Shown here piece after piece: positions 1-14,391 of a stretch of DNA of 64,000 nucleotides. Below the pieces are notes generated by a model. That model worked only from the letters and a program-made list of their open reading frames with translations. It had not been told where the DNA came from and searched no databases. Positions within the stretch are counted from its first letter, which is position 1; each line of letters begins with the position of its first letter. Source of the DNA: Xylogone sp. PMI_703. Its lineage: Eukaryota; Ascomycota; Leotiomycetes. The stretch spans positions 2,604,001 to 2,668,000 of the forward strand of contig JAJTUQ010000005.1 of the NCBI GenBank assembly GCA_021399445.1. Direction: 5' to 3'. The position numbers were made by a program, and so were the translations under genes.

Positions 1-1501
1 AAATGGTAAACGCTCAATCTACAGACGAAGGTAGAGAGGATTGGCCTCAGATATGGAATAGCAGTGAGGAGTTTATACATGTCAAGCGCGAACAAGAACG
101 TATATGCGAGGAGCTAGGCACAAGAAGTCAAGGAACACCTGGCGCTGGTGACCACCGCGAGTTTGCGACACCGCTGTCTACTCAAACTTTATATACCACC
201 ATTAGAATGTTTCAACAATATTGGCGCACACCTTCTTACGTCTTGGGAAAATATCTCCTTGGCATTGTGTCCGCTCTGTGAGTTGTAATTTCTCTTGAAA
301 TATCGAACGGGGACTCATACTCAATAGCTTCATTGGATTTTCCTTTTTTCAATCGAATAATTCTCTTCAAGGCACTCAAAACATCATATTCAGTATTTTT
401 ATGCTCACTGCAATCTTAAGTTCAATGGTCCAACAGGCAAGTTGAGGGTGAAAAGGCACAATCACTCGTGTGCTAATTTTAGAGTCAGATAATGCCGCGC
501 TTTGTTCTGCAAAGATCATTATATGAGGTTGGTTATACATCAATAGCCCCTTCTTCGATAGTTCGGATAGTGACGATATTGAAAAGGTCCGAGAACGCCC
601 TTCTAAAATGTACTCGTGGTTTGCGTTTATGTTCTCTAATATTATAGTTGAATTTCCATTTCAAATTCTGCTTGGGATACTTGTTTATGCCTGTTATTAC
701 TATCCTATCTATGGGTAAATATTTCTCTGGGGAGGTTTCTAACTTCTTTACTCTACTAACTGATATGCCAGCGTCCAATCGTCAGAGAGCCAGGGTCTCA
801 TCCTGCTGTTTTGCATCCAAATTTTCCTATTTGCTAGTACCTATGCTCACATGGTCATTTCCGTGTTACCAGATGCACAGACTGCTGGGGCTCTTGCCAC
901 TCTCATGTTCTCCTTAACTATGATATTTAACGGGTAAGCACGATTCTTCGCTGCAACTTAGACTGCTAACGAATGCAGTGTCTTTCAGCCACCACAAGCC
1001 CTCCCTGGATTCTGGATCTTTATGTATCGGGTTAGCCCCTTGACATATATCGTTAGCGGGATAGCAGCGACTGGGCTCGGAGATAGACTCATCAGATGCT
1101 CTGTGAGCGAGACAAGTGTCTTCAATCCCAATATTGGCCTAGATTGCGGGTTGTACCTTCAACCATTCCTCAGTGCCGCTCCAGGTCAGCTGTATAACCC
1201 AAGTGCCACGTCTGGCTGCCAATACTGCCCATTATCCAATACCAAGCAATTCCTCTCCCAGTCAAGCATCTCACTGAATACCCGCTGGCGAAACTTTGGA
1301 ATTGTATGGGCATATATTGTCTTTAACGGCGGCATGGCTATTCTACTCTATTACCTCTTCAGAGTTAGGAAATGGAAATGGAGTCGAGGAAAGCTAGCCA
1401 AAATTCTTGGTCAAAAACTAATTTCTTTGTTTCTACTCTTGGTCGGATACATTAAGCTTGTCTTTTCTACTTGGTGGGGTCAAAAACCCCCTGTATCATG
1501 A
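1..1501 (+). CDS. PDR-type ABC transporter, C-terminal part (5' end outside window)
   Basis: Plasma-membrane drug/lipid efflux pump of the fungal pleiotropic drug resistance (ABCG) family; the window begins inside its second half. Proposed exons are 3-277, 328-436, 489-527, 587-714, 772-933 and 979-1501. Read together they give the classic PDR second membrane domain: [10 protein letters not shown], then VQQIMPRF, RSLYEVRERPSK, the IIVEFPFQ helix, [16 protein letters not shown] and the last extracellular loop and helix after PPQALPGFW. All six exons keep phase. The intron at 437-488 has a GC donor (GCAAGT) and that at 528-586 a GTTGGT donor. The stop after WWGQKPPVS gives a slightly long tail. 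No inactivating change is seen in this part, although the first five exons are easy to mistake for a pseudogene if read without splicing. Family assignment is firm; the substrate is unknown. Confidence 0.88.
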
Positions 1502-1847
1502 TTCTGTGTGGGCACCTGTACCATACTTCAAATCTGTAGATGTTAAGGATTCAGGTTTTACGTTAATTTTACAGCAGTTTCCTCAGGTGCACTCTGCTGA
1601 TCAGCACAATCCATAAAGTAATAAAGTAAAGCAGACCTTAACATCACAACCTTATGGCCGTCTTATATGTCTGTTAGTAATTAGGGCGTTTTAACATTTT
1701 GTTTAAGTTTAGGAATGGTGTAATTTTATCTATGTTCTAGCCCATACGCCAATATATTGCATTAGCAAATGGGCCAGAACGATGGGTGCTTTTAGCTCAG
1801 GCCATAAAAATTATCCACTCTATGTTATTATCAGAAGTATATAATGT
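1502..1847. other. Intergenic, convergent gene ends
   Basis: AT-rich spacer between the convergent ABC transporter and DUF7580 genes. No open frame or repeat recognised; it presumably holds both 3' UTRs. Confidence 0.5.
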
Positions 1848-3060
1848 TCACACCTCCTCATATCGTTTTCCGACAGTATTAAACTGGTCATAGCAATACT
1901 TCAACGGCTCCACAACTTTCAGGAATAGCTCTTCTCTCCACCTCTCCAATGCATTATCCTGCCCCCTCCTAGGCATATTATGCAAGCACCACCAAATTGC
2001 ATCCGCAAATTCTGGCCCTGCTTCTTCTACGGCACGCGGTGACCACTCTAAAGCAGCAGCCATATCCAAGAAGGGATTCGGTGTTAAATCCATAGGATAT
2101 TTCTGCCGAAGCTCGTGATCTTCTAATGCGATGCCGAAGCATAGCTCAAGCAGCATGATGCCAAGATTTGAGAGGCTATGGTCGTTGGGGTTATCGGAGG
2201 TGGATGGGTTGGTCGTAAAACTGCGTGAGATGTACGGCTGATCGAGATGGATTTTGTCTGGGTTGTTCTTATCTCGGAGGAAGAAGATGTCTTTCTTGTT
2301 CCACTGAGAACTGATCCATGGCGTGGAGTGAAGCTGGAGATGGGATGAGGCTAAAGTTAGGGCGATTAGATAGCGTTGTCGGCGCGTTAGAGTGATTTCA
2401 GAATCTTTTCTAAGGAGCTTCTCGAGGGAGACTGTGTTACAGATATCCACTATACTTTGACTTTCGAGTGGGTTCAGCGCGAAGCGACTTTGTTCTCCTC
2501 TCAAACAGCTATGCTGTTTGTGGTTGGAGCGATATGCTGCGATGGTATCGCAGAGGTTACTGACATCGACCATGTCCATTTCATCTACGCGTGATACTAG
2601 GCTGGAAGTATCTGTGAAGGTGACGTGTGGAACTCGAACTGGTGGTGTTGCAATGAGTGGTACAGGTGAGGTTTGTGCTGTCGGCTGGGAAGGTTGGGTG
2701 GGCGAGGCGTTACTGCGGTTTGTTGGTCGGGGTTTGTGGTAATACGGACGTTACATACCTGGGGTAATGAGATTCACTAGCCTTATTTTTCTTGAATTTG
2801 TTCATTATGGACTTTCTAAAAGATGATTTTTTTGGCGCGACAGGTGTGAAAGCCTGGGATGGGGTCTGAGATGAGACCGATTCAGTCGAGGCAGTTGGAG
2901 TCGCTGTCATAAAGCTCACAGCCGATTTCTTTACTTTCCATTCGTCCTCGAGCATCTTGATATTCATCTCTTGGCATGTCCAAGACCAAGGCTTCGGTTT
3001 AAAGTTCTGTAGGGCATAGATGAACATGATTCTAAAATCTGCCTTTGAGGTCGTCCGATA

Positions 3061-3063
3061 CTA
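3061..3063 (-). other. In-frame TAG, probable Gln (CAG) to stop
   Basis: Second nonsense codon in the same exon, between NLLL and YRTTSKADFR. CAG to TAG is a CpA to TpA change on the coding strand. Confidence 0.6.
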
Positions 3064-3147
3064 CAAAAGGAGATTGGCTTGATGAAACGCCTTGCAATCG
3101 CACCGCCATGACTGTGTTAAGAGATTGTAGAGTCCATCTGCATGGCA

Positions 3148-3150
3148 CTA
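3148..3150 (-). other. In-frame TAG, probable Trp (TGG) to stop
   Basis: First nonsense codon inside exon 2 of the DUF7580 gene; the frame continues after it with family-like residues (HADGLYNLLTQSW). TGG to TAG is a CpA to TpA change on the opposite strand. Confidence 0.6.
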
Positions 3151-3896
3151 GAATTGCGAAAGTCCCCTACTTAGGGCGGACTTCTTTCCTATGTTGTGGT
3201 GCTGTCTTAATGCTGTGATCCTATCGCTTGTATCTAAAAGAGTGCGTAGCTCGTTGTTATAGTCCGTCAATTCTTTGAAAAGCTTATCCCGTTTTGATTG
3301 ATTGAAGCTCATTTTGAACCGTTGTGTCTGAAATTCGAAGTTTGCCTTGCTCACAAAAGCGTCTATGGGCGTTTTGGACAACTTAAGACGAAGAGTGACC
3401 TGTTGAATAACATAATTAGAACAAGGGCTATGTAAGAAGATCACAATTTCATAGAAGATGGTTTTGCGCTTAGACGAACATCACCGTCTTCAGAAACCTT
3501 GCTCTGGAAGCCAGCCTTGTTGATACCAAGCTCATACTTCAAACCATTCATCACATCTTTAATACGATTAATGCTCTCTAAATATAAGTCGTAGGACTTC
3601 GGAAGCCGTTGTCTCAATCGTTTCTCTAACTCTGGATTCTTCCATTCCGAACCATCGGGCTCTGCAATGAGCCGTTGCAGTTCCTCCTCGTCGGCGATCA
3701 GTGGCAGGAGGAACTCTTCAAGATTTTGCTCGAAACATAGTCGGCAAATGTTAAGCTGGTGCGTCCATGTCTTGTACTCTCTTCGGATCTTCCAAAAGTC
3801 CCCCAAGACCTCAGCGGTCTCCCGATAATGCTCGAGTGCGGTGATCCCGAGGGGGAAGGCTGCGAGAACAAAGCCGGCAACCTCGACACCACTCAT

Positions 3897-4259
3897 GGCT
3901 GTTTAATTGGGTGTGCAATTGTGAGAGAGCTATCAAGGCCCAATCTTTAGGGGCAGAAGGATCTATCGCGTCCGCTCGATCATGTTATCAGGATAACGTC
4001 GAGCATACCTCAAGCTGCGGAATGTCGAGAAGTTGCTACCAACATTTGACGTGGAATTGGCCGTGAGGCACAACGCTCCTTCAGCCGCAACTAAACCCGA
4101 TTTGCGTTGGCATCCAGCACACCTTCTCCCATATTTGTTTCATTTAGCGCCCAGTATCGATTCATCACTATCATCTTTCTTATACATCTGGCACTCTTGC
4201 TGCTTTACTCTTCCACTGTAGGGAGTAGTCGAATTTGCGGCACAAAGCGAACCGCCTTG
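3897..4259. promoter_or_regulatory. Divergent intergenic region
   Basis: Roughly 360 bp between the two divergent start codons (ATG at 3896 on minus, ATG at 4260 on plus). The plus frame is open upstream of 4260 but only from a TTG at 4107, so ATG 4260 is chosen. No clear TATA box or repeated motif. Confidence 0.4.
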
Positions 4260-7392
<3,133 letters not shown>

Positions 7393-8613
7393 GATAACAA
7401 TAAAATTCAAATAATGATACCATACAACGATAGGTAATATCGTAATATTGTAGCGATTATAAGGGAACTAATTACGTCCTATATACTTAGAATATCAAAG
7501 GTAAAATCGTTGTATTTGTGTCAGGGCGTATGGGTGTAATTACAAGTGAAGTGGCGGTTAGAGCCAGGGCCGTATTAGGTAAATTATACTACTATTTAAC
7601 GTGAGGCACAACGTAATATTATAATTATGATATTCTAGTTGTGTAGTAAGAGTTGATTATATTATCGGTGAAGGATTCACCCTTCTTTACTAATCATCAG
7701 TAAGTTCAGGGGTACTATTTCTAGTAGAAGTAGCTAAATCGAATTATAGCGTAACATATATGGACTAGAACCAGCTCTTAGAAAGGGATAATTTATTGAA
7801 CCCTTTTAGATACGAGCGCTCGTATCAGTAAGTCAAATAGACTTGGTTACTGATAGGTTAAACGGATATGCGGAAAATAATAGTAGTATATTTGATGGGA
7901 TGATTTGGTGGGACTTCAAGAGCTATGGTTGAACAAGACAGTTTGTCCTGGCAATTTTACAGTTATTACCGGAGGTCTTGTAGATAATATTAACGGAGGA
8001 GAGTCGACTAACAGCCATTCGAGCTGATTGGCACAGCTTGTCACAGCTTAGTTAATATCATATGTGTCCAACCGAAGCAAGATATTTGCTAGAAAGATTG
8101 TTTCATACGTTTAAGCCCCCCTGTGATCAATTAATCATTCAGATCGAGATTCCAGCCTTACCCGCTGTATTTGCTATTCACCTTTGTGATACACATCCTA
8201 CAAGTTGGGAGGCCCGCTTCGGTACGGGTACTGGTCGCACTCTCGGTGCCCGAGGCTTCCACCACAGCACGGAAGCTAGCTTGATCCTATTATGACAGCC
8301 ACTCTGCGCGATGAGATGACATTCTCAAGGTAAGCTAGTGCTGTGCACGAGTTTTCTTTCCTAGATTACAGATGGCAGCTTGTTTCCGTCTATAATCTGG
8401 AGACGTGCTGAAAAGGTTTGGTTGTGTCGACCGATCGTCTGCCGTGGAGCTAGGTAAAGCTGAGTCGCAGAGGCGTTTCATCAAATTAGACGGCTTGGAC
8501 GGGCCAGTATCTTTGCCGGGGAGTAGGAATATTTTGAAGAGCGACAGCAGCAACCGAAGCATAAGGGTCACATTACGAAGCTTTATTGCACCAGACCAAC
8601 CAGTTCAGGCCTC
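7393..8613. other. AT-rich intergenic region
   Basis: About 1.2 kb with no convincing gene. Short frames at 8062-8295 and 8405-8647 do not resemble known proteins. The left part (7400-7900) is very AT-rich, as expected for RIP-affected or decayed DNA. The right end should carry the promoter of the dehydrogenase gene. Confidence 0.45.
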
Positions 8614-9760
8614 ATGGCGTCCATCCAGAAAGCTATCACTATACTAGGCGCAGGGGTTCAAGGTACACGCCTAGCGTACATGGTATGCCACTTCAACAGC
8701 TCTTTACCCAGAGATCCACGGTTTAACTAACAGCTGCAAGTGGTCTCGCTGTGGCAGACCGGTGTATCTTATTGATAAAAGCCAGGACCAACTTGATCGC
8801 GCTGGCAATGGAATCCAGACGCTACGCAGTCAGGGAAGTTTCCTAGGCTCAAGTTCGAGTCAGGAGTGGGGCCTTGTAACTTACGCGCCTTCAAATGGAC
8901 TCAAAGACGCTCTTTCCAAATCTTGGCTAGCAATTGAGGCAAGTACAGCTCCAAGTATGATGATTAGCTTACTGATCAATGGAACAGAATGTCCCCGAGT
9001 CCCTGATCCTCAAGCGATCTGTGATCCAAGAACTAGATAGTATTGCTGATCCAGAGACTATCATCGCCTCCAATTCCAGCAGTTACACTATCGAGGAGAT
9101 TCTGCATGACTTGGCCGTTCGATCCCAAGATCGCTTCGTCAGTCTACACTCATGTAAGTTGCTACATAGAAGAACTGTTGTGAATTATCTAATGCGTTCA
9201 TAGATTGGCCGCCAGAAACTCCTGGTAAGGACGGCTTCCTTTGGAGTAGACATGTTCAGTCAGTAAAAATATCCACTAACAGGAACACAGCAATTGAAAT
9301 TATGGGCTCTGAGAAGACTAGGCCCGATATTATCACACTTTTAAAGACCGAGACAAAGATGCACGGTTTCGAGCCCTTCCACGTCCGCGTATCATCAACC
9401 GGCTACATTTATAATCGGTTTGTGGGCCCCCTGGACTAAATATATTTGAATAGGGCTGAACATGACAGAATCTGGGCCGCCATCAAACGAGAGGCGCTGT
9501 TCACATTGGCAGAAGGTGTTGCCACCCCAGAAGAGATCGACCGGATTTTCAAATCCGTTCTCAAAACCCCCAAGGGCCCATTTGAGCAGATGGATGTGGT
9601 TGGGCTGGACACGGTGTTGAACATTGAGAACCATTATGCCGAGGTTCGAACCGGTCTTCCTGAGGAACCTCGGGAGCTTCTAAAAGAGATGGTCGCTCAA
9701 GGGAAACTGGGTGTTAAATCTGGTTCTGGATTTTACAACTATCCAGAAAAAAGTGATTGA
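8614..9760 (+). CDS. 3-hydroxyacyl-CoA dehydrogenase family protein
   Basis: NAD-dependent oxidoreductase related to 3-hydroxybutyryl-CoA and L-gulonate dehydrogenases. Exons: 8614-8682, 8741-8938, 8988-9153, 9204-9224, 9291-9417, 9469-9760, giving 290 aa, the usual family length. The N-terminal Rossmann fold shows ITILGAGVQGT and VYLIDKSQDQL (acidic end of beta-2). Catalytic positions fit: Ser in SNSSS, His in SLHSYWPPE, Glu in IEIMG and Asn in STGYIYNR. The C-terminal domain is seen from IWAAIKREALF to GVKSGSGFYNYP. Intron 2 (8939-8987) has a GC donor in the context GAG|GCAAGT. The substrate is not evident; the SLHSYWPPE block differs from the HFFNP of beta-oxidation enzymes, so a polyol or other short substrate is possible. 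Confidence 0.85.
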
Positions 9761-10204
9761 TATCATAGCCTCTTCCCAGACTTGTTCTTATTAGTCACAG
9801 TTGAAGAAAAAGTAAATACTATAAAAAGAACTGTTTAAATGAGGAATATACCACAAATTAAAGAGGTTAATAAGTATAGGGCGCAGTAATGATGCCGCAG
9901 GCGGTGATGTCATCGTTCTCTTTCCCTAGCGTCGACAACAACCGTTCACGACTACAACCCGTGGTTTGTTCTACAATATTAATACTAATATACAAAACTT
10001 TACAGTTATCCAAATATCGATAAGGATAGACAGGCTAATAACATGCTTTGTAGATCTATTCATTTAGCTGCTGAATAACTATTTTACCGTGGCCACTGGC
10101 CATCAACATTCTCGCCACCCAGACTTGCTCTCAGAAACTCGCATGCCCTCTTGCTCCCACTCGAATTTCTCCTGAGTACTGCGGTATCTGCGCTAAGGAT
10201 AGTA
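9761..10204. other. Intergenic spacer
   Basis: Holds the 3' end of the dehydrogenase transcript and the UVDE promoter. Nothing else recognised. Confidence 0.4.
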
Positions 10205-11956
10205 ATGCAAACGCGAACAAGGAGTGCAAACACGGTTAAGAATGGTGTCACAGTGCCAGCAAGGAGGAGGAACATGGGAAAGACAGCTGTGCCACGCGCG
10301 AAGTCCATGGAGCAGAGGGACGGGGCCAAACCACTGGATACTGCAGCCCAGACCGCAAGAGCCAGCAGGTCATCAACACGAAAGCGGGCTGCGGAGGAGG
10401 AGGAGGAGTATGAGGATACATTGTTTGAGGAGCTTACACCAGATCTAGTGAGCGGGAAGAAGAAGAAGAGATTGGCTGTTAAGAAATCCCGTCCGACTAA
10501 GGAAGAGGTTCATAGAACAGAGGCTGCCAAAGCAGACCCCGAGATCATGATTGAGGGAGAAGGTCAGGACAAGTCAGAGATGGACATTGAAGCAGAACCA
10601 GACGTCGCTGACGACCTCGCGGCTGTAAAGAGAGACGCAGCGCGGCCACCTCCAGTGAACAGCGCATACCTGCCGCTTCCTTGGAAAGGAAGACTGGGCT
10701 ACGCCTGCCTGAACACTTACCTCCGAACCTCGAATCCGCCAGTCTTCAACTCTCGGACATGTCGTATCGCAAGCATCCTCGCCCACCGCCATCCTCTTCG
10801 CGATGAGACACAGCCCGAGCATCCCACGCGCAACCCGCTGGACAGGACGGCGCCGCCAGATGTAGAAAGGGGCCGCCGCTATGTAGAGCAGTTGGGCCTG
10901 GAGAACGTACGGGACGTCCCGCGGATACTGCGCTGGAACGACAAGTACGGGATCCAATTCTTTAGGCTGAGCAGCGAGATGTTCCCGTTTGCCAGCCACG
11001 AGGAGTACGGGTACAAGCTCGCGCCATTCGCAGCAGGAGCGCTCGCGGAGGTGGGAAAGGTCGCGGCAGAACTGGGACATCGGCTCACCATGCACCCAGG
11101 CCAGTACACGCAGCTGGGGAGTCCGCGCGAGGCAGTTGTCAGGAATGCGGTTCGGGACCTCGAGTATCATGACGAATTACTCAATCTGCTCAAGCTACCT
11201 GAGCAGCAAGACCGGGACGCCGTGATGATAATCCATTTGGGTGGGACTTTTGGTGACAAAGTGGCGACGATTGAGCGATTCAAAGCCAACTACTTGGGGT
11301 TGTCAGACTCGATCAAGAAGCGGCTGGTGCTCGAGAATGACGATGTGAGCTGGTCGGTGCATGATCTCTTACCCATCTGCGAAGAGTTGAACATTCCCCT
11401 GGTCCTCGACTTTCACCACCACAACATCGTCTTCGATGCTTCACAGGTCCGCGAGGGCAGCCACGACATTGTGGCCCTGTTTCCCCGTATCAAGGTAACT
11501 TGGGACCGCAAGCGTATTAGGCAGAAGATGCACTACTCTGAGCCGCGACCCGAAGCCATCACGGCACGTCAGCGACGGCAGCACAACGCTCGCCCGTCAA
11601 GCCTCCCACCGTGTCCCAACGACATGGACCTGATGATTGAGGCCAAAGACAAGGAACAGGCTGTGTTTGAGCTCATGCGTACGCTGAAGTTGCCGGGGTG
11701 GGACCGTTTCGCGGATATTATCCCATATGAACGCGCCGATGATAATCGGAATGTACCTAAGAAAGGAAGTGGAGCAGAGAAGCGGGGTGCTAAGAAAGAT
11801 GGCAGTATTGTATCATTAGGAGAAGGGAGAAAGGAGGATAAAATCGCAGAGGACGAGTTTGGGATGGGAGGTAGGGAAAATAGAGTGTTCTGGCCAATAG
11901 GGATGGAGGAGTGGCTGAGCCCGAAAAAGCGCGAGGTAAAGAGAAACAAGGGATAG
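10205..11956 (+). CDS. uve1: UV-damage endonuclease UVDE (UvdE/Uve1 type)
   Basis: Metal-dependent TIM-barrel endonuclease that nicks DNA just 5' of cyclobutane dimers, 6-4 photoproducts and other distortions, starting alternative excision repair in nucleus and mitochondria. Single exon; the first in-frame ATG is 10205 (the frame is open from a TTG at 10151), giving 583 aa. Residues 1-165 are a basic and acidic low-complexity tail with a KKKKR nuclear-localisation-like run. The catalytic domain starts at GRLGYACLNTYLR and shows RWNDKYGIQFFRLSSEMFP, HPGQY, IHLGG, LENDD, LDFHHHN and KMHYSEP, the conserved metal ligands. The C-terminal block (IEAKDKEQAVFELMRT) and FWPIGMEEWLSPKK are intact. More GC-rich than its neighbours. 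Confidence 0.95.
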   Translation: MQTRTRSANTVKNGVTVPARRRNMGKTAVPRAKSMEQRDGAKPLDTAAQTARASRSSTRKRAAEEEEEYEDTLFEELTPDLVSGKKKKRLAVKKSRPTKEEVHRTEAAKADPEIMIEGEGQDKSEMDIEAEPDVADDLAAVKRDAARPPPVNSAYLPLPWKGRLGYACLNTYLRTSNPPVFNSRTCRIASILAHRHPLRDETQPEHPTRNPLDRTAPPDVERGRRYVEQLGLENVRDVPRILRWNDKYGIQFFRLSSEMFPFASHEEYGYKLAPFAAGALAEVGKVAAELGHRLTMHPGQYTQLGSPREAVVRNAVRDLEYHDELLNLLKLPEQQDRDAVMIIHLGGTFGDKVATIERFKANYLGLSDSIKKRLVLENDDVSWSVHDLLPICEELNIPLVLDFHHHNIVFDASQVREGSHDIVALFPRIKVTWDRKRIRQKMHYSEPRPEAITARQRRQHNARPSSLPPCPNDMDLMIEAKDKEQAVFELMRTLKLPGWDRFADIIPYERADDNRNVPKKGSGAEKRGAKKDGSIVSLGEGRKEDKIAEDEFGMGGRENRVFWPIGMEEWLSPKKREVKRNKG

Positions 11957-12319
11957 AAGAAAGTGATGATTTATGGACAAAGAGTTATATTACGTAATTG
12001 TATTTATAAGGTAACTAACAATAAGCATAACGAGGTCTTTAAGAATCAGTGTATACAATAAACGATTTATGATTACTCGTATTAATGCACCTCATGAAGA
12101 TGGTCTATGATACTCTTGATTATATATATGCATGTATTAACTCGGTTTAACATCTTAAAACCTATATCTATCTTCCTTTTCCGTTTTCCAATAGTAACTC
12201 CCAGTATGCATCCTTAGAACTCCTGGTATCTTCATTTCGCCCCTAATCGTATCCACCCAATGGCCGTTTAACTCATAGTAATCCCAATCATTCTAAGCAA
12301 GAATCCCCCTGCCCATGAC
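11957..12319. other. Convergent intergenic region
   Basis: AT-rich spacer between the stops of UVDE and the membrane-protein gene; probably the two 3' UTRs. No feature seen. Confidence 0.45.
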
Positions 12320-14391
12320 CTATCTATAATACCTGCCCTTCTGGACCCTCGTAACTGTGGCATTCTCCAACGGCGCTGCCAACGCAATCCGTCCAACCTC
12401 TTGACCTGGATTAATATCCCCAAGCCTCATCCTGACGTTTCTCAGCGCCACTGCCCTCTGAACACCAGACCAGGCAGAGTTGCCTTCAAGCTCTTGGGTC
12501 CTATTTGCTAACACTCCAAGTGATAGTGTTCCTAAGATATCCGGTACTAATGTTATGAATCTCAAAACAGCAGCAACACCAGCCAGGATGAACAGCACCG
12601 ATGATGAAATAATCAACGTCGCAAGCCATCCTCGATTACAGCGGATGATATCTTCCTCAACTGCAGTGGTTGCCGGGACGTCCACGGTTGAGAACTTGAA
12701 ATTTCCTTTGTTAGAAGGATTGAAGCTTCCTGTTAATTGAGCAGGACTAACGCCAATGATGAGTTGCGCATTCATCAACTGAGTTAGACGCAATTCAAAT
12801 AATGAACTTCCAACAAGGTCAAGGCTCGTCCTGTTCTCAACCGTGACAGCGTTGTAGGGATTAGCCATGTAAGAAACAGTAGGGGAGTAGCCGCCTGATT
12901 CAGCAGCATGGGGGAACAGGTGAGTTAGCAGCTGGAGAAAGCCACCGACTGATTCGACTCCGTTCTCAAAGTCAAAGACCGTCCAGTTGCGGTCTCTTGG
13001 TGGATGGGGGGTTCGTCGGACGGCTGATGGCGCGCAGGCGGTGCCGACACACAGCAGATTTGTATCAACGTAGCTCGTACGCAGCTCACATTCAGCATGT
13101 GTAACTCCAGCTCCTTGTGTGTAATTGAAGGACTCCCATATCAACCTTCGCGCCTGCCGAGTGCCGTTCCCGATCAGTGGAGCGTCGCAAGGCGCAGATA
13201 GGGCAATTTGAAACGAGTTATCCGGTGATATACTGGATATCCATCTACAGTCCGACCTGCTGTTAATAGCTGGCGGGATCGTGGTGAAGTTGGTGTACTG
13301 AGGTCGCATCTCCAGTACGGGACAGGTCAGATTCAGGTACGATCCCGACAAGGTGAAAGTTGAGTTCCCGACGCTCGGCAGTCCAAGAAAAGGTATACCA
13401 ACGATGGAAGGATATGACCATGGCCCGGTGACGGGATTATTTGCGACAGTAACCCAATCAGGGTTATCATCTGAGGTTAAACGCTCAATGGCTGGAAGGC
13501 GGAGGTTTCCCCATACGTCCTGGTTTCGATCTTTGAGCAAAAACGCAGACATCATTGCCGCGATTACAGGTGATGACACAGTTGTGTATGCTTCTGCCAA
13601 GTTTTCTGCAGCGCCAAACTGGTACTGCGCGAATGTATCCATGGCCGTCAATGTGGTAGTATTGGATGGAAAACTTCGCACCACCGAGACGACTCGGAGC
13701 GCCGCCTGACTGCCAACTGGAGATAGAGACCAGAGGATGATGATCAAGAGTGCCGTGAAATTGAAAGCTAGTAGCTGGGCCTGCGTAAGAAAAGCGCCGG
13801 AGATGCTGATACTGCCTATCAACTGCTCGATGACACCGTATGTAGCCCCTCTTTGAAGCTTCCATGTTGCGATAGCCTTCATCGCCCCTCCCACGATCGC
13901 TGCAAAAAGGACTGGAAACACGGTCGGTCCCTGTTATTGGTTAGAGCAGTTCAATGTTCTATCCCATTATGAAGAAAAGACAGTAACCAGGAGAGAGTTG
14001 TGCATACATATTGAGCGATATTAACCACCAGCTCCGCCTGAGTCCCAGGAAGCGGCGGCTTGCCGTCATTTCTATAAACCAGGAAGCCGAAGATAAAAAA
14101 GAGAAATGCGACTGACGCGAGGACGAAGTCCAAGATTGCCCTCACGATCTTTGCTCCCCGCAGCGAGGTCAATCGCACGGTAGGCGGTGATTTCTCGTCC
14201 ATGTCGAAGTTGCGGACTTCCGCATACAGAGGCGACTGCTGCATATTCATCTTCGCAACCGTTCCAACGGAGGAAGATATAAGGTTTGAAGAGAAAAGAG
14301 AGGCGCGAGAATTATAATTCCATACACCATAATTAAAAGCTTGCACCTGCAGATAAGATCGGGGCCGATGGGCGCGTTGGTCATCTTGCAA
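12320..14391 (-). CDS. Fungal-specific multi-pass membrane protein, unknown function
   Basis: Exons 14391-14008 and 13930-12320 with one intron (donor GTATGC, acceptor AACAG), 664 aa from the upstream ATG; an internal ATG at codon 48 (MNMQQSPLYAEV) is an alternative start. Hydrophobic segments are visible after KIVRAILDF, around FPVLFAAIVGGAM, around AFNFTALLIIILWSLSP, and near the C-terminus (WLATLIISSSVLFILAGVAA). Between the third and last segments lies a loop of about 400 residues, rich in N-glycosylation sequons (NSTFT, NLTC, NFTT, NGTR, NWTV, NRTS) and cysteines, so it is probably extracellular or lumenal. I recognise the layout from other Pezizomycotina hypothetical proteins but no assigned function. 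A TATA-like stretch lies about 65 bp upstream of the first ATG. Confidence 0.75.

Larger units (their letters stand above)
1848..3896 (-). pseudogene. DUF7580-type fungal protein, disrupted by two in-frame TAG codons
   Basis: Fungal family with an N-terminal helical region and a C-terminal DUF7580 kinase-like lobe; such proteins occur among incompatibility/immune-like repertoires but their function is not known. Exons: 3896-3498, 3399-2759, 2712-1848. Lengths 399, 641 and 865 nt sum to 635 codons in phase. The N-terminus (MSGVEVAGFVLAAFPLGITALEHY) and the block ERLRQRLPKSYDLYL-like are canonical. Exon 2 reads through TAG at 3150-3148, where relatives usually have Trp in an FWRHA-like block, and TAG at 3063-3061, where relatives have Gln in NLLLQ. 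The C-terminal block NLGIMLLELCFGIALED is intact. Intron 2 (2758-2713) has a GTATGT donor; intron 1 (3497-3400, donor GTTTCT) is less certain. Both stops can arise by one C-to-T change in a CpA context, so I call it a pseudogene. Confidence 0.75.

Noticed and set aside
282..978. ABC transporter fragment as a pseudogene with several stops
   Set aside because: Five short introns, one with a GC donor, remove every stop and restore the PDR protein.
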